Positions 1 through 6,197 of a stretch of 33,723 nt of DNA are shown here, one piece after another. The notes under the pieces are model-generated. The model saw nothing but the letters and a program-made list of their open reading frames with translations, was not told the origin of the DNA and searched no databases. This stretch comes from Nanobdellota archaeon (GTDB lineage Archaea; Nanobdellota; Nanobdellia; Woesearchaeales; CG1-02-33-12): NCBI GenBank assembly GCA_018819345.1, contig JAHJQG010000001.1, positions 1 to 33,723 on the forward strand. The letters run 5' to 3'. Within the stretch, counting starts at the first letter, position 1; each line of letters begins with the position of its first letter. The position numbers were made by a program, and so were the translations under genes.

Positions 1-139
1 CAGGTTCTACTGGTGGCTGTTCTTCTACTGGTGGTGTTACATCTGGAGTAACAGTTTCGTCTGGTTGCTCTTCAACTTCAGCAGCACATCCGCTAAGCAT
101 AATCACAACAAGTACTGCCAAAATATGTTTTATTTCCAT
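1..139 (-). CDS. Lipoprotein, N-terminal fragment
   Basis: Runs off the left edge; 46 codons are visible. The N-terminus has one lysine, a hydrophobic stretch (ILAVLVVIMLSGC) and an LSGC lipobox, so the product should be exported and lipid-anchored at Cys18. After the cysteine comes an acidic, proline-rich linker (repeated PVEEQPP-type units). Such linkers usually separate an anchor from an extracellular domain, which lies outside the window. The ATG is preceded by a GAGGTGAAAG ribosome binding site. A TATA-like TATTTAAAG sits about 45 nt upstream, inside the 3' end of nth. The function of the missing domain cannot be inferred. Confidence 0.8.
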   Translation of the reverse strand, partial: MEIKHILAVLVVIMLSGCAAEVEEQPDETVTPDVTPPVEEQPPVEP

Positions 140-185
140 TCTTTCACCTCAAAAAACTACTTTTTATAATTTTAGTTTCTTATCT

Positions 186-809
186 TTAAATATCTTTTGG
201 TAATTTTTTACATAGTTTGCTTATAGGGCATTTATCACATTTTGGTTTGATAGGACTGCAAATTGTCTGTCCATGCCTTACAAACATCTCATTAATTTTA
301 ATCCAGTATTTTCTTGGAATTTTTTTCATTAGCTCATGCTCTGTCTGTTCAGGAGTTTTTGTTTTTACAATTCCAAGCCTGTTTGATATCCTGTGGACAT
401 GGGTATCAGCTGGTATTGCTGGAATATTAAATCCATAAACCAAGACACAATTGGCTGTCTTTCTTCCAACTCCTGGCAGATTCAAAAGTTTATCTAATTC
501 ATGAGGGACCTTGCCATTATATTTTTCTAATAAGATTCTGCTAACCTCTTTTATTCTCTTTGCCTTTACATTATAGAAACCTGACTCCTTGATTAAATTT
601 TTAATCTCAGAAAGATTCGCATTTGCAATTTTCTCAGCTGTTGGAAATATTAAAAATAATTTTTTAGAGGCCTTTATTGTATTCTCATCTCTTGTTCTCT
701 GGCTTAGTATTGTAGAAATTAAAACATTGAATGGTTTTTGTCTTGAAAAAAATGTTATTGGGTAATTTTTCTTCAATAAGTTGATAATTTTGGTTATTTT
801 ATCCTGCAT
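186..809 (-). CDS. nth: Endonuclease III (DNA glycosylase/AP lyase)
   Basis: Base-excision repair enzyme that removes oxidised pyrimidines and nicks the abasic site. The 207-residue product has the helix-hairpin-helix LPGVGRKTAN at 111-120 with catalytic Lys117. The catalytic Asp135 lies in ADTHVHRISNRLG. A C-terminal 4Fe-4S loop has C184, C191, C194 and C200 (C-x6-C-x2-C-x5-C). All active-site and cluster residues are present and the length is normal. An in-frame TTG lies 12 nt further upstream, at 821. I prefer the ATG at 809 because a TTTAAATA box at 831-838 is about 25 nt upstream, which makes a leaderless start at 809 fit well. The gene appears monocistronic. Confidence 0.96.
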   Translation of the reverse strand: MQDKITKIINLLKKNYPITFFSRQKPFNVLISTILSQRTRDENTIKASKKLFLIFPTAEKIANANLSEIKNLIKESGFYNVKAKRIKEVSRILLEKYNGKVPHELDKLLNLPGVGRKTANCVLVYGFNIPAIPADTHVHRISNRLGIVKTKTPEQTEHELMKKIPRKYWIKINEMFVRHGQTICSPIKPKCDKCPISKLCKKLPKDI

Positions 810-844
810 TAACTTAATCAACAGAAGGTAATATTTAAAGTTTT

Positions 845-892
845 ACAAAAATTAAAAAAATAAAAGAACTGCCTACAAAAATAAAGAGGCAG
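845..892 (-). terminator. Hairpin plus T-tract terminator
   Basis: A 6-bp inverted repeat, CTGCCT (869-874) and AGGCAG (887-892), with a 12-nt loop. On the minus strand it is followed by T-rich tracts at about 845-866. It lies just downstream of the lysine-rich peptide gene and upstream of the nth promoter, so it plausibly ends that short transcript. Archaeal termination needs mainly the T tract; the hairpin may be incidental. Confidence 0.5.
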
Positions 893-906
893 GTAAAAGA
901 ATAATC

Positions 907-1029
907 TTATCTTCTCTTTCTCTTCTTTGCTTTTTTCTTGACTGTCTTTCTCTTAGCTTTCTTCTTGACCTTTTTCTTAGGTTTTTTCTTGACTGTCTTT
1001 CTCTTCTTAGCCTTCTTCTTTGCTGCCAT
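907..1029 (-). CDS. Lysine/arginine-rich 40-residue basic peptide
   Basis: The short ORF encodes 40 residues made almost entirely of Lys, Arg, Ala, Val, Thr and Pro, starting MAAKKKAKKRKTVKKKPKKK. It has no hydrophobic core and no cysteine. A KRKTVKKK block occurs twice, 17 residues apart. At DNA level this is an exact 24-nt direct repeat (931-954 and 982-1005). A GAGGTG site 7 nt before the ATG and a TATA-like TATTTAAAC about 65 nt upstream support expression. The composition resembles histone H1-like or nucleic-acid-binding tails, so DNA or RNA compaction is a reasonable guess. It could alternatively be a ribosome-associated peptide. Too short for reliable family assignment. Confidence 0.75.
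   Translation of the reverse strand: MAAKKKAKKRKTVKKKPKKKVKKKAKRKTVKKKAKKRKRR
931..1005. repeat. 24-nt exact direct repeat inside lysine-rich gene
   Basis: The 24 bases at 931-954 recur exactly at 982-1005, a period of 51 bp or 17 codons. Both copies are in the same reading frame and encode KRKTVKKK plus flanking lysine. Internal duplication has probably lengthened the peptide. Confidence 0.85.
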
Positions 1030-1590
1030 TATTTTTCACCTCTGAGTTTTTTGTGTGTTTGAACAACACTAATTTTATTTTTTGTTTTTATTGTTTAAAT
1101 AGTTTTCGTTTTTTTCTAAAAAAAATTATTTGTCGTCAATAATTTTTTGTTTTTTAAAGTTAAAAAATAATCTTTTTGAAAATAAATTAAACTAAATTCT
1201 GAAGGAATAAAAATAAAATTAATTATCAAACTATAATAAACAGGTTTATAATCAATAAAAAACTTGATTTTATCGTCGTTGTTAAAGGAATTTAACAATC
1301 TTGTTTGGAAGATATTCAATGAAAATTTTAAAAACACATTAAATTTTCAGAAAAAATAAAATATCAGAATTATTTGTCATAAATAAAATTTTAAGTTAAT
1401 TTGATTAGTAACTAAAATAAATTTTTCATTAAAAATTTTAATAAGATAAAGTTTTATGATTTTATTTTTAAAACCAGCAAAGAAATCATAAAAAATTAGT
1501 GAGTTCTGGAAAATGGTTACAAAGATTTATAAAGAATTAAAATAAAATACATAAAAAGCTAGAGAATCTAGCTATAAAGAGGTGCAAACA
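1030..1590. other. 560-bp AT-rich non-coding stretch
   Basis: It holds the promoter and leader of the lysine-rich gene on the minus strand (TATTTAAAC near 1092-1100). It also holds the promoter of the small membrane protein on the plus strand (GATTTATAAAG near 1523-1533). In between I see no convincing gene. A 73-codon minus-strand frame at 1116-1337 has no ribosome binding site and reads like translated AT-rich filler. An 11-bp inverted repeat at 1452-1493 is the only clear structure. Confidence 0.6.
1452..1493. repeat. 11-bp inverted repeat, 20-nt spacer
   Basis: TTTTATGATTT at 1452-1462 is the exact reverse complement of AAATCATAAAA at 1483-1493. The half-site centres are 31 bp apart, close to three helical turns. 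It lies just upstream of the TATA box of the small membrane protein gene. It may be a paired operator or a stem-loop of an unannotated RNA. Confidence 0.55.
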
Positions 1591-1947
1591 ATGGAGAAAA
1601 AAATAGGAGAAGTGTCTTTCGTTCTAGGCGTTGTTCTTGCAGTGGTCCTGGGATTGATAGGCGGTTATTTAGGAACATTGGAACCCTGGCTAATATCTCT
1701 CCTGGTAGTGTTGGGATTGATAGTAGGTTTTGTAAATATAGGTGGAAAGGAAACAAAAGATTTTGTGTGGACAGCAGTAGCATTAGTATTAGTTGCATAT
1801 GCTGGTGGAGCATCAGGCACATTAACAACCATATTGTACATTGGTGAATATCTAAGTGGAGTGTTTAATGCTATAATGGCATTTGTTGTGCCAGCAACAG
1901 TTGTAGTTGCTCTTAAACAGATATATGCTCTTGCACAGATAAAATAA
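1591..1947 (+). CDS. Small multi-pass membrane protein, unknown function
   Basis: The product is 118 residues, nearly all hydrophobic, with three or four likely membrane helices at about 7-27, 33-50, 58-77 and 92-115. The only charged segments are the start (MEKKIGE), a loop near GGKETKDF (about 50-57) and the KQIYALAQIK end. The start is set by a GAGGTG site 7 nt before the ATG. A TATA-like GATTTATAAAG lies about 65 nt upstream, implying a short leader. The gene is followed by a strong T-rich terminator, so it is probably monocistronic. I recognise no catalytic motif and cannot name a family. Confidence 0.8.
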   Translation: MEKKIGEVSFVLGVVLAVVLGLIGGYLGTLEPWLISLLVVLGLIVGFVNIGGKETKDFVWTAVALVLVAYAGGASGTLTTILYIGEYLSGVFNAIMAFVVPATVVVALKQIYALAQIK

Positions 1948-1948
1948 A

Positions 1949-1970
1949 TTTTTTATTTTTTTATTTTTTT
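1949..1970 (+). terminator. T-rich archaeal terminator
   Basis: Three consecutive T runs (TTTTTTA TTTTTTTA TTTTTTT) begin one base after the stop codon of the small membrane protein gene. There is no GC hairpin. This is the typical form of intrinsic termination for archaeal RNA polymerase. Confidence 0.75.
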
Positions 1971-2069
1971 GTTACTGGTTTTATTATATTTCCTAAATCA
2001 TAATTTTTAAACTTTAATCTATTTTTCTCAGAAAAATATATAAAGATAAGGCTTTATTTAATAAGTAGA

Positions 2070-3050
2070 ATGTATGATATCATTACAGTAGGATCTGCAA
2101 CTGTTGATGTTTTTGCAAATACAGAGTCTAAGCTTATAAAGATAAAGACATCCAGTTCAGAGGAAGATTTGATTGCTTATCCCTCTGGCTCTAAGATTCT
2201 GATTAAAGAATTAAGGTTTACAACAGGAGGAGGCGGAACAAATACTGCTGTTTCCCTGGCAAGGTTGGGCCACAAGGTTGCTTACCTGGGAAGTTTAGGG
2301 AATGATGAGAATGGAAGAAGAATTCTTGATTTATTAAAAAAAGAAAAAATAGATTTTATTGGCAGATTAACTAATGATATTACTGGCTATTCCATAATTC
2401 TTGATTCAATAGAGCATGACAGAACTATCTTGACATACAAAGGCGCAAACAACAAATTAAAATTTTCTAGCATAAACCAAAAAAAACTGAAAACAAGATG
2501 GTTTTATTTTTCTTCTATGGTTTCTAAATCATTCAAAACATTAGAGAAACTGGCAGAATTTGCTGAAAAAAACAATATTAAGATAGCATTTAATCCAAGC
2601 ACTTATTTAGCAAAAAAAGGCAAAAGTTATTTAAAAAAAATTCTCATTAGAACAACTATCCTTATATTAAATAATGAAGAGGCATTATTATTAGCAGGAA
2701 AAAATAATGTTAAATCTATGTTAAAAAAACTCTATGAGCTTGGACCAAAAATAATAGTTGTTACCAACGGAAAAAAACCTCTTAATGCTTATGATGGAAA
2801 AACTATCTATGAATTAATGCCAAATAAGATAAAGGTTATTGAAAGTACAGGTGCAGGAGATGCATTTGCCTCATCATTTTTATCAGGCATGATAAAAAAG
2901 AATGATGTTGGGTTTGCTTTGAAAATGGGCTTGGCAAACTCTGAATCAGTCATTACACATCCCGGAGCAAAAAACAGGTTGCTTAAATATAATGAAATAT
3001 TAAAAGCCATAAAGAACAGGCCTGCTAAAATAAAAAAATTTAAAAGATAA
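2070..3050 (+). CDS. PfkB-family carbohydrate/nucleoside kinase
   Basis: Ribokinase-fold enzyme that transfers phosphate to a sugar or nucleoside hydroxyl. The 326-residue product has the N-terminal substrate signature GGGGTN at 53-58. The C-terminal anion-hole motif STGAGDAF contains the catalytic base Asp264 (GAGD at 261-264). A TATA-like AAATATATAAAGA at about 2034-2046 places a leaderless start at the ATG. The gene is followed at 19 nt by the flavoprotein gene, then by fructose-bisphosphate aldolase. That context suggests a glycolytic phosphofructokinase-like role. PfkB members also use adenosine, ribose or ketoses, so the substrate is open. Confidence 0.92.
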   Translation: MYDIITVGSATVDVFANTESKLIKIKTSSSEEDLIAYPSGSKILIKELRFTTGGGGTNTAVSLARLGHKVAYLGSLGNDENGRRILDLLKKEKIDFIGRLTNDITGYSIILDSIEHDRTILTYKGANNKLKFSSINQKKLKTRWFYFSSMVSKSFKTLEKLAEFAEKNNIKIAFNPSTYLAKKGKSYLKKILIRTTILILNNEEALLLAGKNNVKSMLKKLYELGPKIIVVTNGKKPLNAYDGKTIYELMPNKIKVIESTGAGDAFASSFLSGMIKKNDVGFALKMGLANSESVITHPGAKNRLLKYNEILKAIKNRPAKIKKFKR

Positions 3051-3068
3051 AAGGTATTTTAGAAAAAA

Positions 3069-3629
3069 ATGAAGATTGTAGGCATAAGCGGCTCTCCAAC
3101 TAAAAGCGGAAATAATGAGAGAATAATAGATTATGTGCTTGATATTGCCAAGCAAAGGGGTTTTATAACACTAAGGATATTTCTCTCTGAGTATAATATA
3201 ACTGGATGCATTGATTGTGGCTTGTGCAAGGATAAGAAGGAATGCAGTATAAAAGATGATATGACAAAGCTGCTGCCATTATTAGAGGATGCTGATGCAA
3301 TAATTGTATCTAGCCCTGTTTATTTTGGCTCAGTCAGCTCGCAGTTGAAGGCATTTTTTGACAGAACACAGGTTTTAAGGAGAGCAGGTTTTTTATTAAA
3401 AAACAAGGTTGGGGCTGCTGTTGCTGTTGGCGGATCAAGAAATGGGGGCCAGGAAAAAACCATTGAAGCAATGCATGCATGGATGAATATTCACGGAATG
3501 ATTGTTGTCGGGGATGGCAGCCATTTTGGCGGCATTGTGCAAAAGCCGTTTGAAGAGGATAATATTGGCATAAGAACAGTAAAAGACACAATTTATAAGG
3601 TCTGTGATGTCCTTGATATGATAAGCTAG
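3069..3629 (+). CDS. Iron-sulfur flavoprotein (NADPH-dependent FMN reductase family)
   Basis: Flavodoxin-like FMN protein of 186 residues. GISGSPTKSGNNE at 5-17 is the phosphate-binding loop for FMN. A compact cysteine cluster C47, C50, C53 and C59 (C-x2-C-x2-C-x5-C) matches the 4Fe-4S signature of archaeal iron-sulfur flavoproteins. SSPVYFGSVSSQLKAFFDR, in the middle of the protein, is the family motif around the isoalloxazine site. Its role is probably electron transfer or reduction of quinones or O2 products. It sits between the PfkB kinase and aldolase genes with gaps under 20 nt, so it is likely cotranscribed. How it relates to sugar metabolism is unknown. Confidence 0.9.
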   Translation: MKIVGISGSPTKSGNNERIIDYVLDIAKQRGFITLRIFLSEYNITGCIDCGLCKDKKECSIKDDMTKLLPLLEDADAIIVSSPVYFGSVSSQLKAFFDRTQVLRRAGFLLKNKVGAAVAVGGSRNGGQEKTIEAMHAWMNIHGMIVVGDGSHFGGIVQKPFEEDNIGIRTVKDTIYKVCDVLDMIS

Positions 3630-3647
3630 GAAAAAGAGGTGAGTTTT

Positions 3648-4436
3648 TTGACAAAGCTGCAGATGCAGAAGATAATGCATAATGAGAGGTCTTTGCTTCT
3701 TGCATATGACCATGGCCTTGAGCACGGGCCAACAGATTTTAACCTCAACAATGTTAATCCAGACTATGTTCTTAAAATAGCAGAAAAGGGAAAATACAAT
3801 GCTGTTATACTTCATCATGGGGTTGCTGAGAAATATTATGACAAGCATAATGCAACTGTTCCATTAATAGTAAAGCTTAATGGAAAGACAAATCTTGTTA
3901 AGAAAGACCCAATCTCAAGCCAGGTCTGTTCAATTGGAAGAGCTGTAAAACTTGGAGCAGATGCTGTTGGCTATACAATCTATCCTGGCTCTGAGTTTGA
4001 GCATAAGATGTTTAAGGATTTTGGCAAGCTTGTTGAAACAGCCCATACTTATGGAATTCCTGTTATTGCCTGGGTTTATCCACGTGGCAGATTTATTCAG
4101 GATGAATTTTCAACTGAAACAATTGCTTATGCAGCAAGGATAGGCCTTGAGCTTGGCGCTGATTTTGTAAAAATAAATTATAACAATGATTTTGAGGGCT
4201 TTAAATGGGTTGTAAAATCAGCTGGAAAAACAAAGGTGTTGGTTTTTGGCGGGTCTAAGCTATCTGACAAAGAAGTACTGCAAAGAGCTTATGAGGTTAT
4301 GAAAGCAGGGGCCTCAGGCCTTGCCGTGGGCCGAAATATCTGGCAGCATGAAAAACCACTTGAGATTACAAAAGCCTTACAAAAAATAATCTTTGACAAC
4401 AAGAGTGTTAATGAGGCATTGAAAATATTAAAATAA
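3648..4436 (+). CDS. fba: Class I fructose-1,6-bisphosphate aldolase, archaeal (DhnA) type
   Basis: Cleaves or forms fructose 1,6-bisphosphate through a lysine Schiff base. The 262-residue protein has the YDHGLEHGP motif with Asp21, a tyrosine in AWVYPRG (Tyr144) and the Schiff-base lysine in ADFVKIN (Lys175). Phosphate-binding segments are VFGGSKLSD and GLAVGRNIWQ. These match the Asp/Tyr/Lys catalytic set of archaeal class I aldolases. A GTG lies nine bases upstream but overlaps the GAGGTG ribosome binding site at 3636-3641. The TTG at 3648 is at proper spacing from that site, so I take it as the start. Related enzymes make aromatic precursors (ADH synthase), but the kinase neighbour favours the glycolytic role. 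Confidence 0.93.
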   Translation: MTKLQMQKIMHNERSLLLAYDHGLEHGPTDFNLNNVNPDYVLKIAEKGKYNAVILHHGVAEKYYDKHNATVPLIVKLNGKTNLVKKDPISSQVCSIGRAVKLGADAVGYTIYPGSEFEHKMFKDFGKLVETAHTYGIPVIAWVYPRGRFIQDEFSTETIAYAARIGLELGADFVKINYNNDFEGFKWVVKSAGKTKVLVFGGSKLSDKEVLQRAYEVMKAGASGLAVGRNIWQHEKPLEITKALQKIIFDNKSVNEALKILK

Positions 4437-4448
4437 CTATTAAATCAC

Positions 4449-5066
4449 TTATTTTGGAAGTAATTTTTGATATAATTCTAAATAATTATTAGTAATTGGA
4501 TGATAATATTTTTTCCAAGAACCAATAAATTGTTTTAAAGAATCATCTATGCCTTCAGAATCTTCCTCATTATCAAAAAGTAGGTAAGGACTATTTAACA
4601 CTTCATTTTCAATCTCTTTTTTTTCTTCTTGATAGAATTCTTTGTTTTTGTAACATAAAACAGCTTTTTCAAGATTACCTTCTATTAACCCTTCATCAGC
4701 CAGTCTCCCCCATAAATCTTCTCCTTTTTTACAGTACTCAATTAATTTAGACTTAAATTCTGATATCCTTTTTTCATCCTCATCAACTATGCTTGAAAGA
4801 AGTTTTTGGATTTTATTCTTTCTTTTCCTATTAAGTTTTTCCCGAGAAGAATAAAGGGCTTCTTGATACCTTGAGAGAAAACAATGAGCTTGCCTAATCC
4901 AATAAAATGCTGGTACTTCAGGATTAGAACTACCATCAAAAGTTTTATCAATTTCTGGAAAAAGAGTATCAGTTATTCTTCTAACATACCCCATCACGAG
5001 ACCAAGACGAGCAGGATAATCTGAAAATATTTCTCTAAACATTTCTCTTAAATCAGATTTAATCAT
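4449..5066 (-). CDS. Hypothetical soluble helical protein
   Basis: A 205-residue, charged, probably all-helical cytoplasmic protein that I do not recognise. It has no signal peptide, membrane segment or clear catalytic motif. The N-terminal half contains aromatic and arginine residues (YPARLGLVMGYVRRI, then YWIRQAHCFLSRYQEAL). The middle is lysine/glutamate-rich (about 80-115). The C-terminus has an acidic stretch (FDNEEDSEGIDD) followed by an aromatic tail. A TTTAAATA-like box at about 5101-5109 lies upstream. It is convergent with the aldolase gene, with only 12 nt between the stop codons. It is separated from pcm by about 70 nt and appears to be its own transcript. Confidence 0.75.
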   Translation of the reverse strand: MIKSDLREMFREIFSDYPARLGLVMGYVRRITDTLFPEIDKTFDGSSNPEVPAFYWIRQAHCFLSRYQEALYSSREKLNRKRKNKIQKLLSSIVDEDEKRISEFKSKLIEYCKKGEDLWGRLADEGLIEGNLEKAVLCYKNKEFYQEEKKEIENEVLNSPYLLFDNEEDSEGIDDSLKQFIGSWKKYYHPITNNYLELYQKLLPK

Positions 5067-5139
5067 AATATGTTCACAAAAAGTATATTGACTTCTTAAT
5101 ATTTAAATATTATCAAAAAATCACTCTTTTTAATTTTTT

Positions 5140-5763
5140 TCAATAACCATACTTGCCCTTTAATGGCACAAACACAAAATTACCAAGTGATTCTGTTTTT
5201 AGCTCTTTGTTCTTTTTTATGCCTTTTATCATGTTTTGGCCCAAAAACTGTGAAACAGGTGCAACTATTATTCCTCCTTCCTTAATCTGTTCTATCAAAG
5301 GGGGAGGTATTCTTGGGCATGCAGCAGTTACCATTATCTTGTCATAGGGAGCCTGTTTTTCATATCCCTGAGAGCCGTCATAATTTATGACCTCAACATT
5401 TTTTATTTCAACTCTTTTTATATTATTAGCTGCAAACTCTGCAAGTTCTGGAATGATTTCTGTTGTATAAACAAATTTTACCATCTTGGATATTATTGCA
5501 GCACAATATCCAGAGCCAGCACCAACCTCTAAAACCCTGTCTGTTTTTTTTAAATCAAGGGCATTTATCATAATCATAACAGTTGTTGGCTGTGATATTG
5601 TCTGGCCTTTCAAAATAGGCAATGGATAATCACCATAAGCCTCATTTAATGACTCCCCTAAGATAAATTCCTCTCTTGGAATCGCTTTAAAGGCCGCTAT
5701 CAGTCTTTTATCTGTGATTATTTTGCTGTTAGTCCAGTATTTTACTAATTCTTGTTTTCCCAT
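5140..5763 (-). CDS. pcm: Protein-L-isoaspartate O-methyltransferase
   Basis: SAM-dependent repair enzyme that methylates isoaspartyl residues in damaged proteins. The 207-residue product has the substrate-side motif ISQPTTV at 56-62. SAM motif I is VLEVGAGSGY at 77-86. The post-motif region YDKIMVTAACPRIPPPLIEQ is followed by the characteristic GGIIVAPVSQ strand. Length and motif order are typical of archaeal Pcm. The ATG is one base downstream of the stop of the CutA-like gene, so the two are clearly one operon. The overlap-like spacing suggests translational coupling. Confidence 0.95.
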   Translation of the reverse strand: MGKQELVKYWTNSKIITDKRLIAAFKAIPREEFILGESLNEAYGDYPLPILKGQTISQPTTVMIMINALDLKKTDRVLEVGAGSGYCAAIISKMVKFVYTTEIIPELAEFAANNIKRVEIKNVEVINYDGSQGYEKQAPYDKIMVTAACPRIPPPLIEQIKEGGIIVAPVSQFLGQNMIKGIKKNKELKTESLGNFVFVPLKGKYGY

Positions 5764-5764
5764 A

Positions 5765-6082
5765 TTATCCTGAGTTCTTTTCTATCCATTCAAGAAAGCT
5801 CTTGTTTCCATAATCTATCTTAAAGAACAAAACCAGCGGCACTTCATCTTTTGAAAGCTCTTCAACTGTTTTTATTATTTTATCTTTATTTCTTTCAACA
5901 GCAAAGGCAGATATGTTGTAGTATGGCTCTTCATCAATCTTTCCTTTCCACCAGTGCCTTGAGTCGCCACCAAATATAAAGCCTCCAGAAACAAGTTTTT
6001 TCTCTAAAAGGGTTCTCAATATTCTCTCTGCCTCATCCTTTGATGTTGCGCTTATCAATGCCCTTAGGTATTCTCCTGCCAT
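5765..6082 (-). CDS. cutA: CutA1-like divalent cation tolerance family protein
   Basis: Small trimeric ferredoxin-like fold protein of 105 residues. It aligns with CutA1 in the order ATSKDEAERILRTLLEKKLV, a WWKGKIDEEPYY segment (CutA WWxGKIexexE), a middle helix, DEVPLVLFFKIDYGN and a terminal FLEWI. The usual alanine-cysteine pair after the first helix (LAACV in many CutA1 proteins) is replaced by VSGGF, so that cysteine is missing. The glutamates after GKI are partly kept. Function in archaea is uncertain; metal binding is the traditional suggestion. First gene of an operon with pcm, divergent from PEP synthase across a 115-bp promoter region. Confidence 0.8.
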   Translation of the reverse strand: MAGEYLRALISATSKDEAERILRTLLEKKLVSGGFIFGGDSRHWWKGKIDEEPYYNISAFAVERNKDKIIKTVEELSKDEVPLVLFFKIDYGNKSFLEWIEKNSG

Positions 6083-6132
6083 AATGAAGTATTATATCAT
6101 TTAATATAAAAATTTATGTTATTTTAAACAGA

Positions 6133-6191
6133 AAGATTTATATAAACATTTGATTAAGTTTCTCACATCAGTTTATTTAAAATAAGAGGTG
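6133..6191 (+). promoter_or_regulatory. PEP synthase promoter and ribosome binding site
   Basis: A TATA-like GATTTATATAAAC at 6134-6146 would place transcription near 6165-6172. That gives a leader of about 30 nt with a GAGGTG site at 6186-6191. This site decides the ATG at 6198 over a GTG at 6189 that overlaps the ribosome binding site itself. The divergent CutA-like gene shares this intergenic region. Confidence 0.6.
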
Positions 6192-6197
6192 TTAATT

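Noticed and set aside
1116-1337. 73-codon minus-strand open frame in the long intergenic region
   Set aside because: No ribosome binding site or TATA box at useful distance, and the product is Phe/Leu/Asn/Ile/Lys filler as expected from AT-rich non-coding DNA.
3334-3848. Long open frames antisense to the flavoprotein and aldolase genes
   Set aside because: They mirror strongly supported genes on the other strand and have no motifs or start signals.
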